Under the pieces are notes generated by a model. The model was not told the DNA's origin, did no database searches, and was given only the letters and a program-made list of their open reading frames with translations. The position numbers and the translations under genes are program-made. DNA of 64,000 nucleotides. Source: Arctopsyche grandis. Its lineage: Eukaryota > Arthropoda > Insecta > Trichoptera > Hydropsychidae. This document shows positions 48,639 to 60,728 of the stretch, piece by piece (within the stretch, counting starts at the first letter, position 1; every line of letters begins with the position of its first letter). Location of the stretch: assembly GCF_051622035.1 (NCBI RefSeq), contig NC_135358.1:8845001-8909000 (forward strand), read 5' to 3'.

Positions 48639-49974
48639 GCCACTTTGATCTAACGCGTGCGTGTGAGATCGCGTGTGAGGGTGAAGCCGATGTTAGTTAA
48701 CGTTTTGTCACCTATGTATGTAGGGGCTAGCTAGCGACTGCCGATAAAGTAAAAATTTACATTCGATACAAATTCAAAAATTGACGTACAATATCTGTGC
48801 AATAAACTCAACGATATGGTAAATAGGATTCAAACTGGTTTTACACTTACACTGAAATTTATCACATATTATCTAAGTTACCAGATTTAGAATGTTACCC
48901 GCCTTTAATAAATGTCATACATATTTACTATTGATGCTTTATTTTGTGAATTTTAGGATTTGAAATTGGTTCTTCTTAGTTTTGTTAGAGATGGTTTGCA
49001 ATTATTTTAGTTATTATGCAAAATTGTTAAGTTTTAATTAAAATCTTCGCAAGGAGAGTTCCGATTGTTCGAAGGAGGCTATTTTGAGATGCGATCATAC
49101 TGGGCCGGTTCGTCTCGCGGTGCGATAACATTAAGCGGCGGTGCGGACGCCTGGCACTAACGGCGACAATTTGTCAGCGCGGGGCACACTGCCGTAATCC
49201 GTTATTAAAAGAGTTGAAGCGGATAGTTGGAAATAATTAACGGGTTTAATTAAACGTCGCTAACGAAACGAGACGTTCTCGGGAATGTGAGCGGACGGGA
49301 GGGGGGGGGGGGAGGTGAGTAGAAAGGTGGACGGGAAAGGGGGGTTGGGGGTTTAATTTATGGGTTTTGCAGCCCCGTGTGAGCGTCTCGGGCGTGAAAG
49401 GGTTTTTACGTTTGCGCGTAAATTACCTCGCGAGGAGTTCGCGGACATCATGCGAACAAGCGGATTCCGTTGTGAGTGCCATGAGAACGCTCCAGCTTCC
49501 CACTCATGAACTCGATGCTTTGCCAACTGTGTTGTGCTTGCTGAGTGGAGAAGATAAGACGAAATTAAGGGAGCAGGGTTTTTCGTTTAAGATATACGAA
49601 GAAGTTGTTATTATCTTCGATATTTATGCCATTTACCGTGAGATCTTTATTGGCTATATTAGTAGCTTAAAATTCACAGTATTAATAATTTCATCACAAA
49701 ATTTTTATTTTGGGTTGAATCTTGTAAAACTATTATAGAGTATCAGATCGCTTGGAACAGTAAATTTTTTATGAAATTTATTTGAATCGAAAAAAATTAT
49801 ATTATTTAACGACCGACCAATCACAAACGTCTATGACCAATCCAGCCAATCAGAAACGAATTACAGACGCCGTTTCGGTTTTGTATATAATATTATTATT
49901 ATATTATGTATATGTATATTAAATTTTTTTTTATATGTATGTAGAACTTTAATAATACAGCTTTGAATTAATTG
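48639..49974. other. Intergenic region with a GC-rich block and an unassigned open frame
   Basis: A GC-rich block at about 49050-49360 includes a G run. A plus open frame follows a good acceptor (GGTTTTGCAG ending at 49370) and reads VVSAMRTLQLPTHELDALPT and VLCLLSGEDKTKLREQ up to a possible donor near 49578. It could be an exon of an unrecognised gene, but no partner exon is seen. Confidence 0.3.
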
Positions 49975-50345
49975 TGACGGACGATATGGTGCTTTTGGCG
50001 CCTTGTCCGTCAGCACTGAATCAACTTCTGGAAGTTTTCTTGTGCTATGCTGCAGATCATATATGGTATAATACGAGTAGATCAATGGTCTCGATTTTCC
50101 AATACGGTCAAGGTCCTAACATAATTTTGGATGGACGAAATCATGGAACCGTGTGGACGTGGAACAACTGCTGAAGGAGAATCTCTCTGATGATCGTGAC
50201 ATGGAAAGGCAAAGCATAGTACTATGTGCAAGATCAAATATGCTAATAAGACATAAAAATAGTAAAATGGTTTTACCACTCCAGTAAAGAGGTGAAGAGG
50301 AAATTATTTCGGTTCTTTTGTCTTTATAGTGGAGAATTATGGGTG
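49975..50345 (+). pseudogene. Non-LTR reverse transcriptase fragment
   Basis: Plus frames read DDMVLLAPCPSALNQLLEV (the catalytic YADD region; its first residue is changed here), CYAADH, SMVSIFQ, then after a frame change ENLSDDRDMERQSIVLCARS and NMLIRH. This order matches LINE reverse transcriptases just after the catalytic motif. Dead and short. Confidence 0.75.
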
Positions 50346-50403
50346 AAATACAAGCAGGGGACGGGGACGCGACAATTGGCGAAAGTCCAAAAGGTTCAAC
50401 GAC

Positions 50404-50540
50404 AAAATGTACCCGAAAATTAGTGCACTGACAAAATGTACCCGCGACAAAATGTTCACGCGACAAAATGTACCCGCGACAAAATGTTCACGCGACAAAA
50501 TGTCCACGGAAATAATGTTCAAGCGACAAAACGTTCAAAA
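50404..50540. repeat. Tandem array of about 16-bp GCGACAAAATGTNCAC units
   Basis: About eight units, some degraded, spaced by roughly 15-18 bases. The unit core GACAAAATG is the same as in the subterminal arrays of the element at 39771-40583, suggesting this is one end of a related element. No inverted partner was found nearby. Confidence 0.7.
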
Positions 50541-50587
50541 ATCCAAAATTTTCCTATTTTGATGGAAAAAGTAACTTTTTATTGTAT

Positions 50588-50604
50588 TATATGTTATATA
50601 TATG

Positions 50605-50696
<92 letters not shown>

Positions 50697-50697
50697 T
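50588..50697. repeat. (TA)n microsatellite
   Basis: About 110 bases of alternating TA with one AA interruption. Confidence 0.95.
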
Positions 50698-50919
50698 TAA
50701 GCGTAATTATTAATTAATCTGGTGTATATATTAATTAATCTGGTGTTGTTACTACATTATTAATTGTTACGTCTACTGTTAAGTGATTAATTCGGTATTA
50801 GTATTATAAGTCAAATGATAATAGTCACAACACCAGCTAGGTGTACTTGAAGGAATCTGATTAAGACCCAACCATCGATAAAGGGAAAGACGAATCAACA
50901 GGTTCAATATATGTACATA

Positions 50920-51172
50920 TGAGCCGTTATATTTGTAAGTGGCATAAGTCCATTTTTCGAGAAATATCTCACAAAACATTAAATATAATGATTTGCGTTT
51001 AAAAATATTTAGAAATACTGGTGGCTTGTAATACGCTTACTCCACTTTTCCGAGATTCTGGACATATCGAATTAAAAGAAGTGATAACAATTTGTGAATT
51101 AAGTCAAACAGAAATAGTGTCTTTGAAACTGAAAATTGGACTTCCGCCACTTTCAAATAATTTAACGGTTCG
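50920..51172. mobile_element. Mariner-type MITE, copy M1
   Basis: Ends TGAGCCGTTATATTTG and, from the other side, CGAACCGTTAAATTATTTG, flanked by TA on both sides. The interior (AATATCTCACAAAACATTAA, CCGAGATTCTGGACATATCG) matches copies M2 and M3. No coding capacity. Confidence 0.8.
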
Positions 51173-51194
51173 TATATGTACGTATATGAAGCCT

Positions 51195-51584
51195 TTAACC
51201 ATTTGAATGCTGACCAACGCTGATCGGCGTTTTACCAGTATTTTAGTATTTTGTAGTGAGTATTTTAGATTGTGGCTTGGCATTAAGATTGTGAGCATTA
51301 CATTTTAACAACAATGAAGTAGATGAAACTAGTTTTGAAAAATACATTCATTAATAGACTTCTTTTGTTTATTTTATATTGTTGCAAGATATATTAGAGA
51401 GTCTAAACACACCTTTACAAAACTCGAAATCTCTGGCAGTAGTTATCTAGGGTTTGTTTGGATTAGCTACAATTTTTATACCTGCTTTCTATAGGATTTC
51501 TAAATAAATCTAGTTGAAAATGTTGGCGAAATTTTCAGCGTGGCGGGCTTTAAACAGAAAAGATGTCAGCACTCAAAGGGTTAA
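51195..51584 (+). mobile_element. Internally deleted piggyBac-like element with TTAA ends
   Basis: Flanked by TTAA (51195-51198 and 51581-51584). Ends read CCATTTGAATGCTGACC and, from the other side, CCCTTTGAGTGCTGACA (14 of 17 identical). The interior retains LHFNNNEVDETSFEKYIH on the plus strand, matching the transposase piece at 11769-12062, and shares the ATCGGCGTTTT subterminal block with that copy. Confidence 0.88.
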
Positions 51585-52587
51585 CTAATATGTTACTGAT
51601 AAGATAAAAGCTCAAACTCTTGCGAATGACTAGTACCTACATATGTAGTATATAATGCATTGTATGTAAAGCGGTTAAAAAAAGACGAGGCAACTAGAAA
51701 TTTACTTTCTTATTGCGAAATGGATATTATTTATTTATTTATTCAAAAATAAATTTCATCATATTATACATACTATGTTCATCTACTAAAGTAGCTGGTA
51801 CCCAAAATTGAAACGATTTGTACAGTCTATAGATGTGTACCTGCCTATGTATATATGTATATGTGTATACAAATCCAATATACATACATATATACAATGT
51901 ATATATATATATATATATATATACATATATGAAAAGAAAACATGCACGCACATTCGACTCACTAAGGGATGTTGAAATATTCAAATGTAACGGAAGCTAT
52001 GTAATATTGCATTCTTTGTCGGAAAGAATTCTGGAGTATTACGGAAGCGCTCTCGCAGCACTTGTACCCAAGTCCAATAAACCAACGGATTGAATGAGCT
52101 GAAATTTAAATGAACAGCATCCCTTGAAATTTTCGAACACATATCACACATGCACCGGATGCAAATTGGCGTGATAATTGGCGCAATAATTTGGCGGGGC
52201 AGGAGCTCTCATGAGGTGGGGGGGGGGGGATAGGTATGCTAATGAACCCACGATTCGTCTTATTGAGTGATGTACGGGAACACATCGCGGACTACCGAAT
52301 TCCTGGAGCATAATGCTCGCTGGCCGGGAATGCGAGTAATTTGATTCGTGCTCAGACTCCTCGGGAATGTGGACTCGAATCCCCTTCATCTACATCCACC
52401 CCGCGCATCCTTGTGCTCCTCCCTGCAGATCAACCGAAATGGAAAATATACCCAGAAGTACAAAAACACCGGATATTGACACGTTCGATATCCAGAATGT
52501 ACGCACGTCTCCAGATAATATAAATGACATACATTTCTCTTTTAGATTAATTTTTACAAATAATATTTTTTTCTTCTCCAGAGCCAA
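51585..52587. other. Intergenic region, no gene recognised
   Basis: Contains a short TA run near 51901-51921, ACATATGTA-type simple sequence and a G run near 52218-52229. No supported gene. Confidence 0.4.
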
Positions 52588-53775
52588 GACTAATCAATCT
52601 TAACGAAATTTGACCCACTAAATTCGAATATGACAATATTTTTTGTTGGCTTCTTCTCGTTTATGAGATAGTTTAAAAAAAGCGCAATTTTTGAATTTGC
52701 GGTATTTAACTCAAGATCTAGAATTGCTATGCTAAAAGTGAGTATTGGAATCAATAGCCACATGTTTTACTGTTGATTATGATTTTGTATCGATTTAAAA
52801 TACTTAATGCTTTTAAAATATAAAATGCTTTTTCTTGAGCTATCATGCATTGATTGTACCAGTCATGTATGTATTTCATTACGGTTGCAAGGTATTTTAG
52901 TATTTTATTTTATCTGAACGTACTAATTCGAGCGATAAATGATTTTAAATTACAATATGTCCTAAGTGTCCTAAGTGGGACGCTCATAACTTGTAAGTGA
53001 CGGTGTGCGAATGTGAGCGAGTAAGATGGAGTGATGCGCTCTCCATTATTTATCTCGCTCTTGACATACGCATATAGTTCAAGCAACCGCATTCTTTAGC
53101 TCAATTTAAAATTATTTATCGCTCTAATTAGTACATTTAGATTATAAAAAATGGGATAAAAAACCAACGTAGTTAAGTGTCAAACTAGCGAAATAAGCTC
53201 ATAATATTACGGAAAATAATGTGTAACAAAAAAGGATACAAGTATAAGTATTTTAAAGCAATAAAAAATCACAATCAATAAAAAAAAAGCTGACTATGGA
53301 TTCAAATGCCCATTTTTGGTACAGCAATACTAGATTTTGAGTTAATTTATTTTTAATTTTTATTTTTACATATTTTACCACAGTGACAATACATAATACT
53401 CTAACACGTTACTGTGACCAGACATATATGTAAGTATAATACAAACACTATGTATATATATGTATAAGAATACAGACATAAGCATAATACAAATACTACA
53501 ATATACGCATAAGAATTAGCGAGACATCTATGTTATAGATAATAACTTTTTGAAATCATTCAATTATTCAAATAGTGGTGACATATAGGGTAGGATAGTT
53601 TTTGTCAATTTTCATGGAGGAACCACTTCAACAATGAAATCAGATAAATTGGCAAACCCTGATAGGAAACGATTAAACGCTTATATCTCATAAACGAGAA
53701 GAAGCCAACAAAAATCATTGTCACATAGTGGGTCAAATTAGATTGATTTGTCTCCACATTTGTCTGGTAATTTTT
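52588..53775. mobile_element. Foldback element with inverted arms, interrupted by a SINE
   Basis: Left arm 52588-52790 contains TTTGACCCACTA, TGTTGGCTTCTTCTCG, TTAACTCAAGATCTAG and AGTATTGGAATCAATAGCCA. The inverse of these occurs in the same order in 53775-53690 and then 53345-53285, the right arm being split by SINE S7. An inner inverted pair (GAGCGATAAAT near 52930 and 53115) lies in the centre. No coding capacity; terminal duplication not found. Confidence 0.65.
53350..53690 (-). mobile_element. tRNA-derived SINE copy S7, 5' truncated, nested
   Basis: Tail palindrome CACAGTGAC with GTTACTGTG (53380-53422), body GACATCTATG, GGAACCACTTCAACAATG and GATAGGAAACGATT. The tRNA-like head is missing, as expected from 5' truncation during target-primed reverse transcription. 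It lies in the right arm of the foldback element at 52588-53775. Confidence 0.75.
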
Positions 53776-55030
53776 TTGCTGCTCAGTGTAATCGCCAATG
53801 AACAGAGACGGCCCTTTGAATTCAGAGCGAACAGTCGACATAATGATCTTCAATTACATTTCAGACGAGCGCATATACGAACGGTACATAGCTCGACAGT
53901 TTGATTGGACAATTGAATCGTTGTATGACACTTAATATGTGTGTGCAACTATGAATATATTAGCAGATTGAACTGTCTCTACACGTCTGCAGATTATCCA
54001 CTGTATTCTAATAGGCTTTTTCCTCGTTTCGGTGAACTGATAAGCATAAATATCTTCGACCTGATTTATGGCGGGAAAATCGAGCCGCCACAATGGAATT
54101 AAGCCGCCCTCAACAAAAACACCAGTAGATGCTTGGGACGAAAAGGGGGGGGGGGAGGGTGGGGAAGGGCATTAAAAGATTTATAGTTTGGCAATTATCC
54201 AAAAAGGGGTTATTCTAAATCGAGACGAGGGGGAGACAAGGGAGGGGGGAATATTCAGAGACAAAAGAGATGCGAAAAAAGCGCGACATCTTGCCGCGGG
54301 AAAGCGCGCGAGAGACAAATTTGGTTTACGACGTCTTATTGCCAAACTTTGACAGGGAATGTCCCCTTTTCCTCCTCCTCCTCCTCCTCATTGCTACCTC
54401 ACTTCGTGCAGAGGTTGGGTAGGTGGTGGTGGTGGGCTGTTTGGTTCGATCTTTCCCAGAGGCTATATTTTCATTGCAAATAAAGCGTATTGTATCAATA
54501 TGCGTCTCAAGTCGAGCAAAACTGATACAGTAAATAACGCCATATTGTTTTTTGTTCGTCTGATGTTTGTTGCGAACTGTCGACAAATAACGTTATGACG
54601 TATTCTTTTTCTTTTCAGACGAACTAAAAAGCTTTATAATCTCTGATTCACTACAAGATTTATAATTTTTGCTCGTATTTTGGTCTACTTCATGTAAGTT
54701 TTGTTTTTTGTTATTTGTGTCACGGTTAATGCAATACGTTTTTTTTAATAGGTACTCAATTTTCAGCTTTTCTGTATTACTATGAAAAAATATTGACTGT
54801 CTGCCATATAGGTATTGAAGTGTCTTAAGAAGAGTGCCGCTCCAGTAGTTGAATGCTGAACTACTGGAAACTGCTGCCTATTGAAACTGCTGCCTATGAA
54901 TATATGAAACTGCTGCCTATTGAACAGAGAGAAAGAAAAATGCAAGAATTATGCCAGTGAAAATGTGTGTAATTTATCTGGTACTCGCACCAAATAAACC
55001 TAATTTACTTTAAAGTTTCATATTTGTTCT
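53776..55030. other. Intergenic region, no gene recognised
   Basis: Contains G-rich patches near 54144-54160 and 54228-54250, a CCTCCT run near 54372-54387 and a small direct repeat of GAAACTGCTGCCTAT near 54885-54920. No supported gene. Confidence 0.4.
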
Positions 55031-55034
55031 CTTG

Positions 55035-55640
55035 GCTATTGGAAAACACGACATATTCACACACTATTTATTCTCTTATATAAATACTAATCAATTACTT
55101 AGGGTTGACGGTGTGAAAAACCTTGGCGTTTTAGTTTATAGTAAATTATCTTTCCGTTTCAGTATTGATTTAATAATAAGCAACGCATATTATAATTTGG
55201 GTTTCATTTTTAGACTATCCTAGCCCTTTAATTGTTGTCGCATAGTATTGTTGCCTTGCTTTTAAATTAATTTCTAAAAAGTCATCTTCAATTTGCTAGT
55301 ACTGTTTAGAATCCTTTCTATCGAGTATACATTAATGTATACTAATAATTTAGACGCATAAAAGAAAAATTCAACTCCTACTGCAATTTCAGATTTATTC
55401 ACAATGATCGCTCTGTTTCCTTACAATCTAGAAGGAAAATTTATGATTTATGTTTTTTGTTTGAGTTTTGGAATTATATAGTTGATAGTCCTTATATAAT
55501 TCCAAATAGATAGGAATTATATAATTAAAATCCTATTCCCATGTCCAATCAGATCCCTCCGTAATTTTACATTATTTCACATTATACCCTGTTTTACCAA
55601 CTTTTTATTATGCTGTTTGTTTCTGTTTTTAATAAATAAA
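55035..55640 (+). pseudogene. LINE reverse transcriptase C-terminal remnant (Jockey/CR1-like)
   Basis: Plus reading gives LLRVDGVKNLGVLVYSKLSF and IISNAYYNLGFIFRLS, a hallmark of the segment after the reverse transcriptase (compare ISDLGIVFENSWSFNIHIEN in the LINE at 44.5-46.2 kb). Stops and shifts follow, and an AATAAATAAATAAA tail lies near 55630. Confidence 0.7.
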
Positions 55641-57167
55641 TAAATGGTGATGCATGTACATATGTCGATTAATTGATAGATGCCGTTTACTCAGACACAG
55701 TTTCTGTTAATTCCATTTTCTTCTGGATTGTTTTGGTTTGTAATTATTAGTGGATACGATTAATGTTTGCTCATACGAATCACAAAAATCACGTTTTGCA
55801 TTTCTGTTCGATCAATAAGATGTTTGAAAAGAACATTCAATTAAACTTTAGCCTTTTTAAAAGTAGGTTTATATTTCAGTAATACATAGTACATACACAT
55901 GTGCGTAAAAGCGGCAAGGGCAATTTACGTCAGTCGTGCAATATAAGAAATTGTGTTTTTTTCCTACAATACAATGTGTTTAAGGTTTATAAGCAATGAA
56001 ATGCTACCCAAAAGTGCTTTTGCATTATTCAAATCGCCTCTATATTTCGTGGGTAGGCTTTCGACTTTATTTAAGGGACTCATTTACCCTTTAATATTCA
56101 GGATTGCCCTCGAGATCTCATCTATATCCACAACGCGAAAATATGAAAAATCCGTTTGTTATCCTTTTGACCTTTTTCTTTCCCCTTCTCTTTTTTTTTA
56201 TTATTATTATTTTTAAAGTAAGACCCTTCCAGGAAACAATTACCGGGCCATCTTCCATCGTGCTTTTTCTGGAGTTTTTCCACGGACTGACCACTGAGAA
56301 ATATTGAATTTAATTTTGCCGAGATATAAATTATATGCCCGGGACGGGGGACAGCGCCCGAGGAGCCGGGACAAAAGGGACGAGGATTGATGATACCTTT
56401 TTTATTTCAGAAGAGGCTTTTAGTTAATGCGACTTGTTCAAGTTCAAAAAAGGGGGAATGCAAGGAGTCAAATTCAATGCTGAGAGCCGATGGCGCTAAT
56501 GGCTTCATTTATATCATTAAATACAAGTACATACTATGTTTGAATTCGTAGCACTTTACGAGTCCATTCTCATGAACTAAGTTTTTGCAAAATATTTTAA
56601 GCCATAACTTTAGAGCTACGCAAGTTACTAGCTACCTGATATTCACTCCATTATGATGCAATAACAGTCAAAAAGGTATTGCCTACGATACGAATTACTT
56701 CAATTTTGTAATGCATGGTTTACCATTCAGTAAATTGGAGGAGTGTTATGTATGTATAAGCTATGATTTAAAAGAATTTCATATTCTGCTCCCATTTTTT
56801 ATGAAATGTTTTAAAAACACAGTGATTCAGTGAATTGCTTCTGCTGAAGTTAATAATTTATATGGCCGTTGAAAAACTTAAAGCTTATTATTGAGTTGTT
56901 GGGATTTGTTACAAGTGTATGCCATGAATTGTCCGAAATCTTTACAAGGATTCCAAAATTAGGAACCCCTGTTTTAGACCCACATTTCTCATCACAAGGT
57001 TTCATATTTTCTCACATCTCATTATATCATTACAAGCATAAGAAAGCTTAAAATAAAAGTACATACATATGTGGTTCGGTTACATGTCAGTATTTTCAAT
57101 ATAGTCAGGATACATGTTTAATGCTGCAATCGCCCGTGTCTTCTAAAAGTATATTTATATTAAAATA
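55641..57167. other. Intergenic region, no gene recognised
   Basis: Mostly AT-rich with a GC-richer patch near 56335-56395. No coding region, RNA gene or repeat family is recognised. Confidence 0.4.
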
Positions 57168-57416
57168 TGAGCCGTTATATACGAAAGTCAAATTTTCATT
57201 CCCAAAAACACTATTTCTGTTTGACTCAATTCACAAATTATTATTACTTATTTTAATTCGATATGTCCAGAATCTCGGAAAAGCAGAATAAACGTATTAC
57301 AGGTTATCAGTATTTTTTAATATTGTTAAACGCAAAACATTATATTTAATGTTTTGCGAAATATTTCTCGAAATGAAGAAAAGTAGACATATACCACTTT
57401 CAAATATAATAGCTCA
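57168..57416. mobile_element. Mariner-type MITE, copy M2 (inverted relative to M1)
   Basis: TA-flanked; ends TGAGCCGTTATATACGAAAG and, from the other side, TGAGCTATTATATTTGAAAG. The interior matches M1 on the opposite strand. Confidence 0.82.
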
Positions 57417-58650
57417 TATATTGCATACACGTATAGTTTACACATCGAATTGGATTTTTGTGTTCGTTCCCATATACATATTGCATATATATACATACAT
57501 ACATATATCCGACTATCAATTTATCAAACGACATTAGAACCGACTGGGTAAGTATATTTCAAATGGAAAATTCGACGTCTAGAGCTATTTTATTAGGAAG
57601 GGGGGGGGGCGGCTGATATGCAGTTTTATGGCGACATAAAGCGAGACGACCGCACTAAATTATGAGATGCACTTGGCTCTATACCGGAAAAATAAAGAAA
57701 ATTCGACGTAAATATAATTCGGTCTTGTACGCTGTTTGCCGTCGGACTTAGTGCACTGCGTTCAATAACCGTAAAATTTACCGAGCGAGAGGAAAATCTC
57801 GTGATTTTGCATGATTGAATCCATCGGAAGCTATTTGCGTATTATTTCAGGAAATTAATCCCCCCCCCTCAGCCGTTGAACTAAAGAACGAGTAAAAAAA
57901 TACAATGCGTTCGAACATTATCGAAGCAACCGCTTTTTATGCAGTGTCAATATTTTAACCGGTTCGAAAGAATATTTACATTGAATAAAATTTTCCCTCG
58001 TCGATTTTAAACAAACAGGGAGGAGGGGGGTGGGGAGGGGGAGGTCCGAAATTGGGTTGCAAATGAATTTCATCGTCGTTTTTAATTAAAATCGAGCTTT
58101 AATTATCGACTGCCAGTGTCGGTGCATTCAATGCAACGAATATTGCCTATATAAAATAGTAATTTATTTTGAACGAACCATGTGATTTAATCGTTTTCTG
58201 AGAGCGATTGTTTTATCACAAACGTCATACATATTTATGTATACATATGTGAGAAGGACGTTTTGTATGAGGTAAATTATTATTTATGGCACTTGTGACG
58301 TTGTACTGGATCAATACAATGGCCGAACAAATGCTTTGAAAAAGTAATTGGTTTTTAAATTTGATGACGGAATTTTCAATCAATGGTGTGTGATTAGTGG
58401 TATTTATTATTATTTTTTTAACAACGCTGCCTCCATTTTGAGCGACGATATATCAACATGACAAGAATGATTACTGTCTGCCATGAAAATGAGATTATTT
58501 TCGAGTAATACTTTTAGGAGGTGAAAATGATAAAAGACAGTATAATGCTGGAAAAAAATAGTATGGTGCGAATTTTAAAGTCCGCTGTTTGAAGCAGTAC
58601 ATACATACATACATACATATGTAAGTATGTACATACATATGTATGTATAG
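57417..58650. other. Intergenic region, no gene recognised
   Basis: Contains G/C homopolymer patches (57600-57610, 57860-57868, 58018-58042) and a TACA/TATG palindromic run at 58599-58648. No supported gene. Confidence 0.4.
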
Positions 58651-58882
58651 TTGACGGACTTTTGCTTATTGGCCGAATGGACATTGGTCCAACGGACATT
58701 AGGCGTAATGAAATTTTTAATTGTTTAAATTTATCGAAAATTCGAGGAGATTTCTGAATAATGTATATTTTTAGTGAGTTTTGAGTAATTTCGATACGCA
58801 TTCGGCCAAAAGTCTGTCGCTTTAATGTCCGTTCGGCAAAGCGTCTGTCGCCAAGTGTCCATTCGGTCAAAAGTCCGCACAA
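58651..58882. repeat. Short element with inverted arrays of CGGACTTTTG / CGGACATT motifs
   Basis: The left end carries ACGGACTTTTG, CCGAATGGACATTGG and AACGGACATTAGGCG; the right end carries inverse copies (GGACTTTTGACCGAATGGAC, GCCGAACGGACATTAAAGCG). The arrangement of short degenerate repeats in inverted arrays parallels the element at 39771-40583, with a different motif. Confidence 0.55.
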
Positions 58883-58902
58883 GATACATATGTAGGTACA
58901 TA

Positions 58903-59160
58903 TGAGCTTTTATATTTGAAATTGGCATTAGTCTACTTTTCTTCATTTCGAGAAATATCTCACAAAACATGAAATATAATGATTTGCGTTTAAAAATATT
59001 TAGAAATACTGGTTGGCCTGTAATATGTTTATTCTGCTTTTCCGAGATTCTGGACATATTGAATTAAAATAAGTGATAACAATTTGTGAATGAAGTTCAA
59101 CAGAAATAGTATTTTTGGAACTGAAAATGGACTTCCACCACTTTCAAATATAACGGCTCA
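58903..59160. mobile_element. Mariner-type MITE, copy M3
   Basis: Ends TGAGCTTTTATATTTGAAA and, from the other side, TGAGCCGTTATATTTGAAAG. TA flanks on the left; the right flank is CA, a likely substitution. Interior matches M1 in the same orientation. Confidence 0.8.
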
Positions 59161-59447
59161 CAAATATTTTGCATAATTTCTTAATGGTAAGAACACACTC
59201 AAAAGTGCGGCATGGGACGCGTATATTGGCCTCCAACTGGGATAGGCGTATCTTCATGTCATTGTTAATACATACGAACTTATTATTTCGACAAGTTTCT
59301 CCTACATTTCTTTAAATATGGGAAGCATCGTTATCGATCACTGCCAAAGCTACATATGTACATATGTCAATACAAGGATAAAATATCACCGAAGTTAATT
59401 TTGGGAAGAGATTTCACTTAGCAGCGTTTTATTTTCATGTGAAAAAA

Positions 59448-59741
59448 CAGGGGCGTCATTTATTATATTAAAAAAATGAGTATATACAAAGTACAAAATA
59501 ATCTCCTGAAAATGTTTCAAAGCAAGACAAACAACAAAATAAAATATATTTGGGAGTACATATTTTTTTTCTGGGAAAAATCGACGTGTTTATACCTGCC
59601 AGTGTTCTAAAGAATTTCAATATTCTATTTTTGTTGGTTTAGTATTTTAATTCAAATTCATAATAATACATTAAACAACGTGGATAGTTCCGTTCAAATC
59701 TAGGGACTGCCCACCCCAGTCCCCCCCAAATGACGTACCTG
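59448..59741. mobile_element. Probable MITE with CAGGKRCGTCATTT ends
   Basis: Inverted ends CAGGGGCGTCATTT and CAGGTACGTCATTT (12 of 14). Flanking 8-mers match only partly, so a target duplication is not proven. One end resembles a patch inside the hAT element at 26467-27686. Confidence 0.5.
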
Positions 59742-60728
59742 TGCAAGACTATATAAAAAAAAAACTTGTGTCACGTACTACACTGTGTGTTTAATGTGAT
59801 GCTCTTTATATCAAACATAGTAAATTATTGAGCTAAGAAAGGACGAAAATTCAACTATGTACATATGTACATACAATGAATTATCTTTGTATCAATGTAT
59901 TGTTAGTCTATTGTGGTTAGATCATCATTTTATTATACATATATCTGTGTTATATAAAATGTATTTATGAATGTGTATGAACAATAGCGACATGAAAGAA
60001 TGAAAGACTTTTTTTTTAACAATTGTCGAAGAAAATCAATTAGGGAGGAGTGGAGTGGATCTTCGCCAGAATTTTCAGTCAAAAGTATACAATAGAGACT
60101 TCGTCAGATTGAAGGAACCTTCTATCCGAGTTTCTTTTGTTCCATTTTATTCAGATGATGACCAGTTAAAAGTTAGTCCCGCCAAATCGGACTCGCGCGG
60201 AATTATAATGGGGCTTTCTACGAAAATCCGATAAATTACCTCACTTTTCCGTTTAGTATTTATACCGAAATTCGTTTCGAATACACGCCAACACGTTAAC
60301 TTTTTATACAAAGTAATAATAGTAATAAAATTTTCAGAAGACTATAAATATTATACATTGCGGATAAGTTGGTAGATTTTCGCAAAATTTTATGCATAGC
60401 AGATACTTTAAATTTTTTTTTGCTGAAGTTTTGCTGAAGTAATTTTTATATTACATACTTTGAAACTTGCGGTCGAGTGAACGGTAAAATATAATATATC
60501 GATTTTTCCGGTCGGAAAGTGTACATTTTAAAACTAGGTTCAAAATGCTTTTAAATATATGTACATAATACACTTTATTATAATCTGGAATAAAATATAT
60601 TTTGGTGATGTTACGGGCGAAGAGGTTAAAAAATTGGTACCACGATAAAAAGCGGAATTCTCATTTGACTTTAGATCATTATGTTAGAATTTTTGAGTGA
60701 TTCTTTTATTTGAAAAAAATCTACATAT
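59742..60728. other. Intergenic region, no gene recognised
   Basis: AT-rich, with a less AT-rich patch near 60040-60300. No supported gene. Confidence 0.4.

Noticed and set aside
50404..50540. CRISPR array
   Set aside because: Units are directly contiguous and about 16 bp with no unique spacers; the genome is eukaryotic.
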